A stretch of DNA of 64,000 bases from positions 1-64,000 of the forward strand of contig NZ_BBIT01000016.1 in the NCBI RefSeq assembly GCF_000730625.1, in the 5' to 3' direction. A program made the position numbers and the translations under genes. The notes under the pieces were generated by a model. That model had not been told where the DNA came from, searched no databases, and saw only the letters and a program-made list of their open reading frames with translations. The stretch comes from Pseudomonas oryzihabitans NBRC 102199 (lineage in GTDB: Bacteria > Pseudomonadota > Gammaproteobacteria > Pseudomonadales > Pseudomonadaceae). Positions 9,530 through 20,099 of the stretch are shown here, one piece after another. Numbering within the stretch: the first letter of the stretch is position 1; every line of letters begins with the position of its first letter.

Positions 9530-10591
9530 TCAATCCGCGTCATAGCGGGCACTGAACGCCTGTACGAAGGCGTTGCGCAGGATATTGAAGAAGGCCTGCA
9601 GCGGGCTGATGTCCTGGTTCTTCACGCTGCCCGAGAGATCCACCCGGGTGGCGAACTGGTCGCGGGGCTGGTTCTTCAGCAGCGTCTGGGCGGTGCCGAC
9701 CACGGCTTCCCAGGCGCTTTCCAGGGCGTTCTTGTTGCGATTCTCGACGTCCTGCTGCCAGTCGAAGATATCGACGTTCTTCATCAGGGGTTTGACGTAG
9801 CCGCTGAGCCGGCCATCCACCGCCTTGGCTTCGACCACCACGTCACCGCTGCCGGCGCGGAAATCGAACTTGCCATAGGCACGGGCGAAGTCGTTGAGCT
9901 TGGGCAGGTCGATGTCGGTCACGCGCAGACGGAAGTCGAAGTCGGTGAAGTCCTTGAAGGGATCGAAGCGGGCACTGGCTTCCAGCGGCGCGCTGCCGAG
10001 CACGGCGGCCTTGCCTTCGAAGTGGGCGATGCGTTCGCCCTGGGCGTCGGCGGCGTTGGTCAGGTTGTAGAGGCTGGCATTGACGTCGGTGGCCGCCAGA
10101 TTCACCTGGGGCCTGGAGTTGAAGTTGCGGAAGGTCACCCGTCCATTGACCACCCGCACCTCGTCGAGAGTGATGGAGATCAGCTTGTCCACCTGGTCCT
10201 GCCAATCGGTGCCTTCACCGGTCTGCGACTGCTCCTTGCGTGCGCCGCCGTCGACGAAGTTGAGTTCGGGGCGATCGAAGAGGATGCGTCCGACGATGGC
10301 ATGGTCCCGCCACAGCGAGCGCCAGCTCACCGCGATGTCGATGCTGGGCGCCTTGAGAAAGGGCACCGGCACCTTGCCGTTGACCTTGACGATCTCCAGC
10401 CCCTCGATGCAATAGGCGCCGCGCCACCAGGCCAGGTCCACGTCGGTCACCTGGCCGCGGTAGTCGCCCATGTCCGCCAGCTTGTCGTTGAGGTAATGGC
10501 GGATCAGCAAGGGCGCGGCCAGGTGCAGGCACAGCAGCAGGACGATCAGGCCGATGAGGATATAAAGCGGCAGGCGCAGACGACGGGACAT
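9530..10591 (-). CDS. AsmA/DUF748-like membrane-anchored protein
   Basis: A 353-residue protein with one N-terminal membrane segment (about residues 6-32, LYILIGLIVLLLCLHLAAPLL) followed by a large periplasmic region rich in beta strands. It begins LADMGDYRGQVTDVDLAWWRGAY, a pattern typical of DUF748/AsmA-like proteins, which are linked to envelope lipid transport or outer-membrane assembly. The start is the ATG at 10591; a longer open frame upstream lacks such a signal. The precise role is unknown and there is no operon partner. Confidence 0.7.
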   Translation of the reverse strand: MSRRLRLPLYILIGLIVLLLCLHLAAPLLIRHYLNDKLADMGDYRGQVTDVDLAWWRGAYCIEGLEIVKVNGKVPVPFLKAPSIDIAVSWRSLWRDHAIVGRILFDRPELNFVDGGARKEQSQTGEGTDWQDQVDKLISITLDEVRVVNGRVTFRNFNSRPQVNLAATDVNASLYNLTNAADAQGERIAHFEGKAAVLGSAPLEASARFDPFKDFTDFDFRLRVTDIDLPKLNDFARAYGKFDFRAGSGDVVVEAKAVDGRLSGYVKPLMKNVDIFDWQQDVENRNKNALESAWEAVVGTAQTLLKNQPRDQFATRVDLSGSVKNQDISPLQAFFNILRNAFVQAFSARYDAD

Positions 10592-10789
10592 GACGGTGGC
10601 TCGGGACAAACTTCGTCCCCGGTCGACCCTGGGCGCCCCGCATGAGTTTCTTGCGACCAGGTGTGACGGGAGGAGCCGGTCGCTGCGCTGGCAACGAAGG
10701 GCTCTGGCGTGCCGCCTGGCGAACACCAGACCTCGGCGCCGGTCGTCGGTCCGCTGGGCCTGGCTGAGCGCTGCTCGAATCGCAGACGC
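10592..10789. other. Non-coding interval upstream of the DUF748-like gene
   Basis: No supported gene. It should hold the promoter of the gene that starts at 10591 on the minus strand, but I could not pick a convincing -35/-10 pair. Confidence 0.5.
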
Positions 10790-10815
10790 AAAAAAGCCGG
10801 CTTGTGGCCGGCTTT
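10790..10815 (-). terminator. Rho-independent terminator (minus strand)
   Basis: Arms GCCGGC (10796-10801) and GCCGGC (10807-10812), extended by AAA/TTT, with a 5-base loop. Read on the minus strand the hairpin is followed by a run of six T. It points the same way as the ppa terminator but lies about 210 bases further on. Confidence 0.75.
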
Positions 10816-11020
10816 CGAGGGCGGGTTGAGCTGATTTTTGGTGAGCCCGGCCCGCCCGGGTTGCCCTTGCCGGGCAGATGAGAAAGAGGCCTGGGGCCTC
10901 CGGCGGCGATCGGCAGATGGCGGATCGGCGCAGGGTCGCGGATGGCGACGAGGGGTGCAGGGTAGTCGCTTTGCCGCCGGATAGGAAGCCCGGCGTGGCC
11001 GCTGTGACGTCCGGAAACAG
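10816..11020 (-). ncRNA. Candidate small RNA between two same-direction terminators
   Basis: About 205 bases without an open frame lie after the ppa terminator (11021-11043) and before a second strong minus-strand terminator (10790-10815). A second terminator implies a separate transcript starting in between. A weak TACCCT could be a -10 element, but no firm promoter is visible and no known RNA family was recognised. Confidence 0.25.
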
Positions 11021-11043
11021 AAAAGCCCGGCGAACCGGGCTTT
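11021..11043 (-). terminator. Terminator of ppa
   Basis: AAAGCCCGG pairs with CCGGGCTTT around a short loop; on the minus strand the hairpin is followed by TTTTCTG. It lies 16 bases after the ppa stop codon. Confidence 0.85.
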
Positions 11044-11059
11044 GCGACAGCGGCGTGGA

Positions 11060-11587
11060 TCAGCCCTTGTAGGCGGCCACGGCCTTGGTGATCTCGGCGC
11101 GGGCGGCGTCGGCGTCGCCCCAGCCTTCGACCTTGACCCACTTGCCCTTTTCCAGATCCTTGTAGTTCTCGAAGAAGTGCTTGATCTGCTCCAGCAGCAG
11201 GGCCGGCAGGTCGGTGTATTCCTTCACGTCCTTGTACAGAACGCTCAGCTTGTCGTGGGGGACGGCGATCAGCTTGGCGTCACCGCCGGCTTCGTCGGTC
11301 ATGTGCAGCACGCCGACCGGACGGGCGCGGATCACGGCGCCGGGAGCGACCGGGTAGGGGGTCACGACCAGCACGTCCAGGGGATCGCCATCGTCGGCCA
11401 GGGTGTTGGGGATATAGCCGTAGTTGGCCGGGTAGAACATGGGGGTGGCCATGAAACGGTCGACGAAGAGGGCGTCGCTGTCCTTGTCGATCTCGTACTT
11501 GATCGGCGCGTGGTTGGCCGGAATCTCGATGGCGACGTAGATGTCGTTCGGCAGGTCTTTGCCGGCGGGAATCTTGCTGTAGCTCAT
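11060..11587 (-). CDS. ppa: Inorganic pyrophosphatase
   Basis: A 175-residue family I pyrophosphatase, a cytoplasmic Mg2+ enzyme that hydrolyses PPi to drive biosynthesis. The signature is at residues 66-71 (DGDPLD), with the usual N-terminal [15 protein letters not shown] and a C-terminal region ending [14 protein letters not shown]. The start is the ATG at 11587 after GAGGGAC. A good terminator follows, so it is likely monocistronic. Confidence 0.97.
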   Translation of the reverse strand: MSYSKIPAGKDLPNDIYVAIEIPANHAPIKYEIDKDSDALFVDRFMATPMFYPANYGYIPNTLADDGDPLDVLVVTPYPVAPGAVIRARPVGVLHMTDEAGGDAKLIAVPHDKLSVLYKDVKEYTDLPALLLEQIKHFFENYKDLEKGKWVKVEGWGDADAARAEITKAVAAYKG

Positions 11588-11638
11588 GAACGGGTCCCTC
11601 TGGTCGGTTGGGAAAAGTGGCCGGGAGTATAGGCGCTT

Positions 11639-12475
11639 TCAGATCGGGGTTCGAGCCTCGGACCCCGGGGGTGTCGGCTGTTGCACGCTCGCCAGGCTGA
11701 CGGCGAGACGCTGGCGCGGATCCTGGCGGAACAGCTGCTGCAGCTGAGCGTAGACCGCCGGATAGTGTTCGCCGAGCAGGTCGGGCGCGCTGAAGAAGTA
11801 CTCGCAGGCGACGGCGAAGAATTCCTCGGGGCTTTCCGCCGCATAGGGGTCGAGTGCGGTCTCGGCGTCCGGATCGGCGTCGAGCTGGCGATTGAGTTCG
11901 TCATAGGCGTGCTGCAGGGCGCCGGTCCAGGCCGCCTGGGGCATGCCTGGGTGCAGTGGTGGCTGACCGTTGCACAGGCCGCCGGCGAGCAGGTCGAGGA
12001 GGTGGGCGAATTCGTGGATGACCAGGTTGTAGGCCTCCCAGCCGCCACTGGCCTGGATGCCGGGCCAGGCCAGCACCACCTGGCCGCGATCCCAGGCTTC
12101 GCCGTCGCGCTCCTCGTCCCATTCGTGCTCCAGGCCGCCCTCGTCGCGATGGCGCTGGGGACTGACGAAGGCGTCCGGGTAGACGACGATCTCGCGGACG
12201 TTGGGATAGAGCGCCGCTTCCGGCAGGTGCAGCAGCGGCAGCAGGGCCTGGGCGGCCAGCAAGAGGCGGTCGCCGTCGTCCAGTTCCAGCCCCTGGAGCA
12301 GGGTAAGGCGCTTCTCGGCGAGAAACAGCACGCAGTGCTCGCGCAGCCAGGCGTCTTCCGCGACGGTCAGACCATCGAGGATCGGCAGGCGCTGACGCAG
12401 GCGCGCCCAGAGCTCGTCGGCGATGGCGACCCGCGCAAGCAGGCGCCGCTCGCGCCAGGCGCGCCAGAAACCCAA
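11639..12475 (-). CDS. mtfA: MtfA-type zinc peptidase (M90 family)
   Basis: A 278-residue protein of the MtfA family. The zinc site HEFAH is at residues 154-158, in VIHEFAHLLDLL, and a downstream SPEEFFAVACEYFF near residue 220 supplies the expected glutamate ligand. In E. coli MtfA binds the Mlc repressor and affects PTS glucose uptake; whether that holds here is not known. The start chosen is a TTG at 12475, preceded by GGAG and just inside the dedA stop region, so the two genes are probably coupled. Confidence 0.85.
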   Translation of the reverse strand: MGFWRAWRERRLLARVAIADELWARLRQRLPILDGLTVAEDAWLREHCVLFLAEKRLTLLQGLELDDGDRLLLAAQALLPLLHLPEAALYPNVREIVVYPDAFVSPQRHRDEGGLEHEWDEERDGEAWDRGQVVLAWPGIQASGGWEAYNLVIHEFAHLLDLLAGGLCNGQPPLHPGMPQAAWTGALQHAYDELNRQLDADPDAETALDPYAAESPEEFFAVACEYFFSAPDLLGEHYPAVYAQLQQLFRQDPRQRLAVSLASVQQPTPPGSEARTPI

Positions 12476-12479
12476 GGAC

Positions 12480-13127
12480 TCAGACTCCGCTCTGCACCGC
12501 GGCGCGTCGGCTCTTGATCAGACCGAGGATCATCGGCAGCAGGGAGATGCCGATGATGGCCAGCACCATCAGGGTGAGATTCTGCTTGATGAAGGGCACG
12601 TTGCCGAAGAAGTAGCCCAGGCTCACCAGACCACCGACCCACAGCAGCGAGCCGAGCACGCTGTAGGCCAGGAAGTAGGGATAGTGCATGCGGCCGACGC
12701 CGGCGACGAAGGGGGCGAAGGTGCGGATGATGGGCAGGAAGCGCGCCAGGGTGATGGTCTTGCCGCCATGGTGCTCGTAGAAGGCCTGGGTGCGCAGCAG
12801 ATAGTCGCGGCGGAACACCTTGGAATGGGGGTTGCTGAACAGCTTGTCGCCGGCGAAGCGGCCGATCAGGTAGTTGGTGCTGTCGCCCGCCACCGCGGCG
12901 AACATCAGCAGTCCGGCCAGCAGATAGGGGTCCATGTCGCCGAGGGCGGAGAGCGCGCCGGCGATGAACAGCAGGGAGTCGCCGGGCAGGAAGGGCATGA
13001 CCACCAGGCCCGTCTCGCAGAAGATCACGGCGAAGAGAATGGCGTAGATCCAGGTGCCGTACTGGGCGACCAACCCGCTGAGATAGACGTCGAGGTGCAG
13101 GATCAGATCGATCGGGTTGAATTCCAT
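12480..13127 (-). CDS. DedA family membrane protein
   Basis: A 215-residue polytopic inner-membrane protein with the DedA/VTT pattern: [19 protein letters not shown] near residue 40, [13 protein letters not shown] near 80, and [20 protein letters not shown] near 125. Family members flip undecaprenyl phosphate or phospholipids and support the proton motive force and envelope integrity. The start is the ATG at 13127. It is upstream of, and 4 bases from, mtfA. Confidence 0.92.
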   Translation of the reverse strand: MEFNPIDLILHLDVYLSGLVAQYGTWIYAILFAVIFCETGLVVMPFLPGDSLLFIAGALSALGDMDPYLLAGLLMFAAVAGDSTNYLIGRFAGDKLFSNPHSKVFRRDYLLRTQAFYEHHGGKTITLARFLPIIRTFAPFVAGVGRMHYPYFLAYSVLGSLLWVGGLVSLGYFFGNVPFIKQNLTLMVLAIIGISLLPMILGLIKSRRAAVQSGV

Positions 13128-13263
13128 GGGGCGTGCCTACCGTGGTTGCGAGGGTCCGGCGGCGATTATAAAGGCAGCCGGGACCGGGTTTTGTGGCCTG
13201 GTCGAGATCGGCGCCGGGAAAAAACGCCAGCCGCTCAGAGGTCAGGGTAGGGCAAAGGTTCAG

Positions 13264-13287
13264 TCCCGCGCCCGGATGGGCGCGGGA
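13264..13287 (-). terminator. Hairpin after the alcohol dehydrogenase gene
   Basis: TCCCGCGCCC (13264-13273) pairs perfectly with GGGCGCGGGA (13278-13287) around GGAT, 15 bases after the stop of the dehydrogenase. The downstream T-run is poor, so termination strength is uncertain. Confidence 0.5.
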
Positions 13288-13302
13288 GTGGCGAGCCAGG
13301 TC

Positions 13303-14334
13303 TCAGCTCAGCGCCATGTCGATCACCACCCGACCCTCGATGCCGCCCTGGTGCATGCGGGCGAAGATGTCGTTGATGTTCTCCAGCGGTTCGGCGCTCA
13401 CCGTGGCCTTGACCTTGCCCTCGCCGGCGAAGTCCAGCGCCTCCTGCAGGTCCAGGCGGGTGCCGACGATGGAGCCGCGCACCGTGGTGCCGTTGAGCAC
13501 CATGTCGAAGATCGACAGCGGGAAATCGCCCGGCGGCAGGCCATTGAGGGCGATGGTGCCGCCGCGGCGGGTCATGCCGATGGCCTGTTCGAAGGCCTTG
13601 GGCGAGACCGCCGTGACCAGGGCGCCGTGAGCGCCGCCGATCTCCTTCTTGAGGTAGGCCGCCGGATCCTGCTCGCGGGCGTTGACCGTGACCTCGGCGC
13701 CCAGCCGGCGGGCGAGGTCGAGCTTCTTGTCATCCACGTCCACCGCCGCCACGTTGAGGCCCATGGCCCGGGCGTACTGCACCGCCATGTGGCCAAGCCC
13801 GCCGATGCCGGAAATCACCACCCAGTTGCCCGGCTTGGTATCGGTCATCTTCAGGCCCTTGTAGACGGTGACCCCGGCGCAGAGGATGGGCGCGATCTCG
13901 ACGAAGCCGACGTTGTCCGGCAGGCGGCCGACGTAGCCGGCATCGGCCAGGGTGTATTCGGCGAAGCCGCCGTTCACCGAGTAGCCGGTGTTCTGCTGGG
14001 ATTCGCAGAGGGTCTCCCAGCCGCCCAGGCAGTGTTCGCAGTGGCCGCAGGTGGAATACAGCCAGGGCACCCCGACCCGGTCGCCTTCTTTGACGTGGGT
14101 GACCCCCGCGCCTACTGCCACCACATGGCCGACGCCTTCGTGGCCGGGGATGAAGGGCGGATTGGGCTTGACCGGCCAATCGCCCTGGGCGGCGTGCAGA
14201 TCGGTGTGGCAGACGCCGCTGGCGGCGATCTTGACCAGCACCTGGCCGGCACCCGGGGTCGGCACCTCGACTTCGCGGAATTCCAGGGGTTTGCCAAAGG
14301 CGGTGACGACAGCGGCTTTCATTGTTTTGGGCAT
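13303..14334 (-). CDS. adhP: Zinc-dependent alcohol dehydrogenase (AdhP type)
   Basis: A 343-residue medium-chain alcohol dehydrogenase interconverting primary alcohols and aldehydes with NAD(H). Catalytic-zinc residues are Cys42 (VCHTD) and His65-Glu66 (GHEGVG); the structural-zinc cysteines are 96, 99, 102 and 110. The nucleotide-binding loop GIGGLG is near residue 175. The start is the ATG at 14334, after GAGGG. It lies downstream of an aldehyde dehydrogenase in the same direction, so together they could oxidise ethanol to acetate. A weak GG-N10-GC element at 14360-14373 is not convincing as its own sigma54 promoter. Confidence 0.93.
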   Translation of the reverse strand: MPKTMKAAVVTAFGKPLEFREVEVPTPGAGQVLVKIAASGVCHTDLHAAQGDWPVKPNPPFIPGHEGVGHVVAVGAGVTHVKEGDRVGVPWLYSTCGHCEHCLGGWETLCESQQNTGYSVNGGFAEYTLADAGYVGRLPDNVGFVEIAPILCAGVTVYKGLKMTDTKPGNWVVISGIGGLGHMAVQYARAMGLNVAAVDVDDKKLDLARRLGAEVTVNAREQDPAAYLKKEIGGAHGALVTAVSPKAFEQAIGMTRRGGTIALNGLPPGDFPLSIFDMVLNGTTVRGSIVGTRLDLQEALDFAGEGKVKATVSAEPLENINDIFARMHQGGIEGRVVIDMALS

Positions 14335-14587
14335 GACGAGTCCCTCATGGAGGCATGATGCGTGGATGAAGCCAGACGGGGCCTGCGCCGGGACGCACCT
14401 GTCCACCACGGGCGGCCGTTGCGTCTAGCGTCGGCCACCCACGGGGAGGGGGTGTTGATCCAGGTCAGGCGGGAGGCGCGCCCTGACGTCCTGCTGAGGC
14501 GCGCGATACAGGCGTCGTCTTCGCGGAGCGGCGTTGGCCCCGGGGCACAGTCAGTGGCGGCCGTACCCCGGGGTCTGCCGGTCGCTC
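14335..14587. other. Non-coding gap between the alcohol and aldehyde dehydrogenase genes
   Basis: About 250 bases with no supported gene. Two copies of CCCCGGGG are present, and the gap is long enough for the alcohol dehydrogenase gene to have its own promoter. No clear terminator was seen. Confidence 0.4.
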
Positions 14588-16108
<1,521 letters not shown>

Positions 16109-16154
16109 GGTGGGTCTCCTGTTTGTTCTTGTATGAAGCGGCGCACCGATCCTG

Positions 16155-16170
16155 AGCAAGGCGCGGGCCA
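16155..16170 (-). promoter_or_regulatory. Sigma54 (-24/-12) promoter of the aldehyde dehydrogenase gene
   Basis: On the minus strand this reads TGGCCCGCGCCTTGCT, with GG and GC separated by exactly ten bases, close to the consensus TGGCACG-N4-TTGCW. It lies 47 bases upstream of the ATG at 16108, and the neighbouring gene encodes a sigma54-dependent activator. Confidence 0.75.
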
Positions 16171-16235
16171 AGTCGGGCGAACCCGCATGGTTGCGGCCTT
16201 GCGGCCTGTCTCGGGGAAAGCCGCCGCCTATCACT

Positions 16236-16286
16236 GTGACAGAGGTGTCACCCCGTGGCGTGACAGCCTGTCACCTGGGGGTGACA
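16236..16286. promoter_or_regulatory. Palindromic activator sites (GTGACA/TGTCAC) upstream of exaC
   Basis: GTGACA at 16236 pairs with TGTCAC at 16246 (4-base spacer), GTGACA at 16260 pairs with TGTCAC at 16269 (3-base spacer), and a further GTGACA starts at 16281. The cluster is about 65-115 bases upstream of the -24 element, the normal place for enhancer sites of sigma54 activators, and also lies in front of the activator gene itself, so autoregulation is possible. Confidence 0.7.
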
Positions 16287-16355
16287 AGGTGCCCAGTCCG
16301 CCCGATTTGGCCTATGCTGGAGGCCGCGCAGACGCCCCCGCGGAGGACAACAACA

Positions 16356-18248
16356 ATGGCCGCCACCCCGTCCGATCGTCATGCCAGCCAGGTGCTCGAA
16401 CTCGCTCGCGGCGCCGTCCTCGACGGCCCGGCCAGCGATCCGGCCATCGCCCGCTCCTGGCGGCGCTGTCTCGACGAACACCAGCTGGACCCGGCCGCTC
16501 TGGTAGCGCCCTGGGTGCTGGAGCGCGCCCGCTTCGACGAGCATCGCCAGCGCCAGCAACGGGTCCTGCAGATCGCCCGCGGGCAGATGAATGCCCTGCA
16601 CCAGCAACTGGGCGGCGCCGGCCATGCCGTGCTGCTCACCGATGCCCGTGGGCTGATCCTCGATTGCGTCACCGCCGAGGCCGAGCGCGAGACCTTCCAG
16701 CAGGCCGGGCTGTGGCTGGGCGCCGACTGGAGCGAGGCCTGCGAGGGCACCAACGGCATCGGCACCTGCGTGGTGGAACGCCAGGCGCTGACCATCCATC
16801 GCGACGAACACTTTCGCAGTCGCCATACCCAGCTGACCTGCTCGGCCAGTCCGGTCTTCGATCCGGCCGGCGAGTTGCTGGCGGTGCTGGACGTCTCCAC
16901 CGCCCGCCAGGAGGCCTCGCGCCAGGGCCAGTTCCACACCATGGCGCTGGTCAATCTCTCGGCCAAGCTGATCGAGAGCTGCTACTTCCTCGACCGCTAC
17001 GCCGACGGCTACCTGCTGCGCTTCCATGCCCAGGCGGCCTATGTCGGCCTGCTCAGCGAAGGGCTGCTGGCCTTCGACGCCGAGGGTCGCGTCCAGGCCG
17101 CCAACGAGACCGCCCTGATGCTGCTGGGCCTGGCGCGTAGCGCGGTGCTGGGGCAGCGGATGGAGAGCCTGTTCGAGTTGCGGCAGGACGACCTGCTGGA
17201 GCGCGCCCGTCCGCAACCCAGCGCCTGCTGGGCGCTGCGTGGCCGCCAGGGCCAGGGCTTCCACGGCCTGGTGCGCGGTCCCCAGGTACGGCCGGTCACC
17301 TCGGTGGCGGTGCCCAAGGCGCCCCTGCCCAGCGGCATCTGCCTGGCCGATCCGGCCCTGGCGCGGGATTTCAGCCGGGCGCTCAAGGTCCTGGAGCGCG
17401 ACGTGCCGGTGCTGCTGCACGGCGAGACCGGCACCGGCAAGGAAGCCTTCGCCAGCGCCCTGCACCGCGCCAGCAGTCGCGCCGGCCAGGCTTTCGTCGC
17501 CCTCAATTGCGCGGCCATCCCGGAGACGCTGATCGAAAGCGAGCTGTTCGGCTATCGCGGCGGCAGCTTCACCGGGGCGCGCAAGGAAGGCATGGCCGGC
17601 AAGTTGCAGCAGGCCGATGGTGGCATCCTTTTCCTCGACGAGATCGGCGACATGCCGCTGGCGCTGCAGACCCGGCTGCTCAGGGTGCTGGAAGAACGCC
17701 AGGTGGTCCCCCTCGGCGGCGGCGCGCCCCGGGCTCTGGACCTGCGCCTGGTCAGCGCCAGTCACCGCGATCTGGAGGCCCTGGTGGCCGCCGGCAGCTT
17801 TCGTGAAGACCTCTACTATCGCCTGCGCGGCCTGGTGGTGACCCTGCCGGCGCTGCGCGAGCGCAGCGACCGTGGCGAGTTGCTCGATCTGCTGCTGGCC
17901 GAAGAGGCCCGCGGCGAGGCGATCCGCCTCGATCCGGCGGCACGTGCCTGCCTGCTGGCCCAGCCCTGGCCCGGCAACGTCCGCCAGTTGCGCACCGTGC
18001 TGCGCACCCTGGTGGCCCTGAGCGAAGACGGCCATATCGGCCTGGACGAGCTACCGGCGGAGTGTCGTGGCGCCCGGCTGCCCCTGCCGTCCAGCGCGGC
18101 GCCGGTCGACAGCGCCCGGGAGGAGCTGCGCGCGGTGCTGGACGACTGCCACTGGCAGATGACCCGTGCCGCCAAGCGCCTGGGGGTGAGTCGCAACACC
18201 CTCTATCGCTGGCTGCATCAGCACGGCCTGCAGCGCCCCCAGGACTAA
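16356..18248 (+). CDS. Sigma54-dependent transcriptional activator (AcoR/EatR type)
   Basis: A 630-residue enhancer-binding protein. About residues 1-300 hold a GAF-type sensor region (CEGTNGIGTCVVE near residue 130). Then comes an AAA+ domain with Walker A GETGTGKE (~355), a GSFTGA sigma54-contact loop (~400, Ser in place of the usual Ala) and Walker B GGILFLDEIGD (~422). A Fis-type helix-turn-helix ends the protein (AAKRLGVSRNTLYRWL). The ATG at 16356 follows GGAGG; upstream in-frame starts would overlap the operator sites. It probably activates the divergent aldehyde dehydrogenase gene in response to an alcohol, aldehyde or amine-derived signal. Confidence 0.9.
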   Translation: MAATPSDRHASQVLELARGAVLDGPASDPAIARSWRRCLDEHQLDPAALVAPWVLERARFDEHRQRQQRVLQIARGQMNALHQQLGGAGHAVLLTDARGLILDCVTAEAERETFQQAGLWLGADWSEACEGTNGIGTCVVERQALTIHRDEHFRSRHTQLTCSASPVFDPAGELLAVLDVSTARQEASRQGQFHTMALVNLSAKLIESCYFLDRYADGYLLRFHAQAAYVGLLSEGLLAFDAEGRVQAANETALMLLGLARSAVLGQRMESLFELRQDDLLERARPQPSACWALRGRQGQGFHGLVRGPQVRPVTSVAVPKAPLPSGICLADPALARDFSRALKVLERDVPVLLHGETGTGKEAFASALHRASSRAGQAFVALNCAAIPETLIESELFGYRGGSFTGARKEGMAGKLQQADGGILFLDEIGDMPLALQTRLLRVLEERQVVPLGGGAPRALDLRLVSASHRDLEALVAAGSFREDLYYRLRGLVVTLPALRERSDRGELLDLLLAEEARGEAIRLDPAARACLLAQPWPGNVRQLRTVLRTLVALSEDGHIGLDELPAECRGARLPLPSSAAPVDSAREELRAVLDDCHWQMTRAAKRLGVSRNTLYRWLHQHGLQRPQD

Positions 18249-18435
18249 GAGCCTGTTCAAAGTCTGCTGCGCGTCGGCCAAACGGCGTTAAAAATGGCCT
18301 GGAAGGCCAGCCCCGTCGGAATGCTCATTTACTCTTTGTAAACTCGAGCGCGAGTCCGATCCGCTTCCTCAGCTATTTTCGCGGGGCCGCCTAGGCCTTG
18401 TTTGTCTCTAGCTCGCGAGCCTTTGAAAAGGCTCT
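18248..18435. mobile_element. MITE-like element, copy 1
   Basis: About 188 bases bounded by imperfect terminal inverted repeats: AGAGCCTGTTCAAAG at 18248-18262 and CTTTGAAAAGGCTCT at 18421-18435 (14 of 15 complementary). The core (GAATGCTCATTTACTCTTTG through CTCGAGCGCGAG) is the reverse complement of the core of the element at 22291. It carries no gene and fills the gap between two convergent genes, whose stop codons coincide with its ends. Confidence 0.6.
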
Positions 18436-19594
18436 AGCGCACCTTCTTGCACAGGTGGGCGATGCAGGGCGAGACGAACAGACCGCCCCGGTAGGCGCCG
18501 GCCAGGGTGCGGCTGGCGACCAGCAGCCACAGCAGGGCCAGCAGCACCACCAGCGCGGCGCCCAGGCCGGTGAAGAAGGGCGCCGCCAGGGCCTCGCCCA
18601 GGCGCAGGGTGGTCAGGGCATAGACGCCCAGGGGAAAGGTGAAGCCCCACCAGCCCAGGTTGAAGGGCATGCCCTCGCGGGCCTGACGCTGGGTCACCAG
18701 CACCGCCAGCGCCAGCCACCAGAGTCCCAGGCCCCAGAGCAGCAGCGCGCCCAGCAGGCCCAGGCCCCGGGCGATCTCGCCAATGCCGGCCAGGCCATGG
18801 GCGGCGAACACCGCGGGCGCCGCGCTGCCCAGTACCAGGAGACCCAGGGCACCGGTGGCGATCGGACCCAGCGCCAGCCAGCTCGACGCCGCCATACTGG
18901 CCGGCGGCAGCCTGTGCAGCGCCAGGCGCAGCAGCAGGATCACCAGCAGGCTGAGGGCGACCGGCACCGAATAGGCCCAGAGCACATAGCTGGCGACGAG
19001 TACGGTGAATTGCTCGCCGGCCGCCAGATGCGGCACCAGCAGGCCACCACTGGCCGCCGCCACCTCCGCGGCTACCACCGGCAACAGCCAGACGGCGGTC
19101 ATCTGGTCGATGCGATGCGCCTGGCGGGTAAACATCAGATAGGGGATCAGCACCCCGCAGGCCAGTGCCATGGCCACATCCAGCCACCAGAGGCCGAGTG
19201 CCAGGGGCAGCACCGCCGCGCCCCAGCGCGGCAGGCCGAACAGCAGCAGGCCGTTGATTAGCGTGGCCAGGCCCATGGGGATGGTACCGATAGACATCGA
19301 GACGGTGGCGTGGGCGAAGATCTCGCGGGCCTCGTCGAAGAACAGCAGCCAGCGCGCGGCATAGAGCCCGGCGAACAGGCAGAACAACAGCACAGCGAGC
19401 AGCCAGAGGCCCTCGGCGAGGGCGGGCAATCCAGGCAACCGCCAGGGAAAGGCGGCCAGGGCGAGGGCCAGCACGCCGGTGCCCATGGTCACGGCGAACC
19501 AGTTGGGGGTGAACTGGCGGATGACCTCCAGGGGGCGGTCGAGCTGGCTGAAGGGTCTGAGGGCCTGCGCTGGGACAGCGGCGAAAAACGGCAT
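18434..19594 (-). CDS. TDT family transporter (tellurite resistance/C4-dicarboxylate type)
   Basis: A 386-residue membrane protein with about ten hydrophobic segments and the TDT/SLAC1 start FTPNWFAVTMGTGVLALAL near residue 30. Another family-like block is FNLGWWGFTFPLGVYALTTL near residue 325. Family members export or import malate, sulfite, tellurite-related anions or act as anion channels; the substrate here cannot be told. The TAG stop at 18434-18436 falls at the tip of the neighbouring miniature element. Confidence 0.8.
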   Translation of the reverse strand: MPFFAAVPAQALRPFSQLDRPLEVIRQFTPNWFAVTMGTGVLALALAAFPWRLPGLPALAEGLWLLAVLLFCLFAGLYAARWLLFFDEAREIFAHATVSMSIGTIPMGLATLINGLLLFGLPRWGAAVLPLALGLWWLDVAMALACGVLIPYLMFTRQAHRIDQMTAVWLLPVVAAEVAAASGGLLVPHLAAGEQFTVLVASYVLWAYSVPVALSLLVILLLRLALHRLPPASMAASSWLALGPIATGALGLLVLGSAAPAVFAAHGLAGIGEIARGLGLLGALLLWGLGLWWLALAVLVTQRQAREGMPFNLGWWGFTFPLGVYALTTLRLGEALAAPFFTGLGAALVVLLALLWLLVASRTLAGAYRGGLFVSPCIAHLCKKVR

Positions 19595-19689
19595 GGCCGG
19601 GCTCCTGAAAGGGAAGGCCCTCAGGCTATGCCTGCTCGCTTATCATTAAAAATGAATGATCATGAAATATTAAACCATAGGATAGATAA

Positions 19690-19718
19690 GGCGCTGCCCG
19701 CACGGGGCAGACAGCGCC
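19690..19718 (-). terminator. Hairpin after the secreted-repeat gene
   Basis: GGCGCTG (19690-19696) pairs with CAGCGCC (19712-19718), with an inner GCCC/GGGC pairing. It is 7 bases beyond the stop of the minus-strand gene at 19725; only a few T follow. Confidence 0.5.
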
Positions 19719-19724
19719 CGGGCA

Positions 19725-20099
19725 TCAGGGCTTGGCCACGTGCCAGACCTGATTGACGCCATCCCCGGTGGTATCGCCCGGCTTGCTGTCCTTGACCCAG
19801 GTATACAGCGGCTTGCCCTGGTAGGCCCATTGCTGGCTGCCGTCGTCGCGAGTGACCAGGCTGTAGCCATCGGCAGCCTTGGCGCCCGCTTCGGCTGTCA
19901 GCGGTGGCCAGTTCTGGGCACAGGGACCGTTGCAGGCGGACTTGCCCGCGCTGTCCTTGGCGAAGGTGTAGAGCGTCATGCCCTTGCCGTCGACGAGCAC
20001 GTTGCCCAGGGCGGTGTCGGCGACCTTGGTCGGCGCGGCGGCCAGGGCCAGGCTGGCGAAGGAGAGAGTTGCAGCGATGATCAGCAGGTGTTTCAGCAT
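19725..20099 (-). CDS. Secreted protein with COG4315/PF03640 repeats
   Basis: A 124-residue protein with a signal peptide (about 1-20, ending ALA). It has two copies of the 'secreted repeat of unknown function': GMTLYTFAKDSAGKSACNGP...CAQNWPPL near residue 40, and GKPLYTWVKDSKPGDTTGDG near residue 93. Two cysteines in the first repeat could form a disulfide. These periplasmic proteins are common in Pseudomonas but have no established function. Confidence 0.85.
   Translation of the reverse strand: MLKHLLIIAATLSFASLALAAAPTKVADTALGNVLVDGKGMTLYTFAKDSAGKSACNGPCAQNWPPLTAEAGAKAADGYSLVTRDDGSQQWAYQGKPLYTWVKDSKPGDTTGDGVNQVWHVAKP

Noticed and set aside
14360-14373. Possible sigma54 element in front of the alcohol dehydrogenase
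   Set aside because: GG and GC have the right spacing, but the flanking bases match poorly, it is too close to the start codon, and no activator sites are near.
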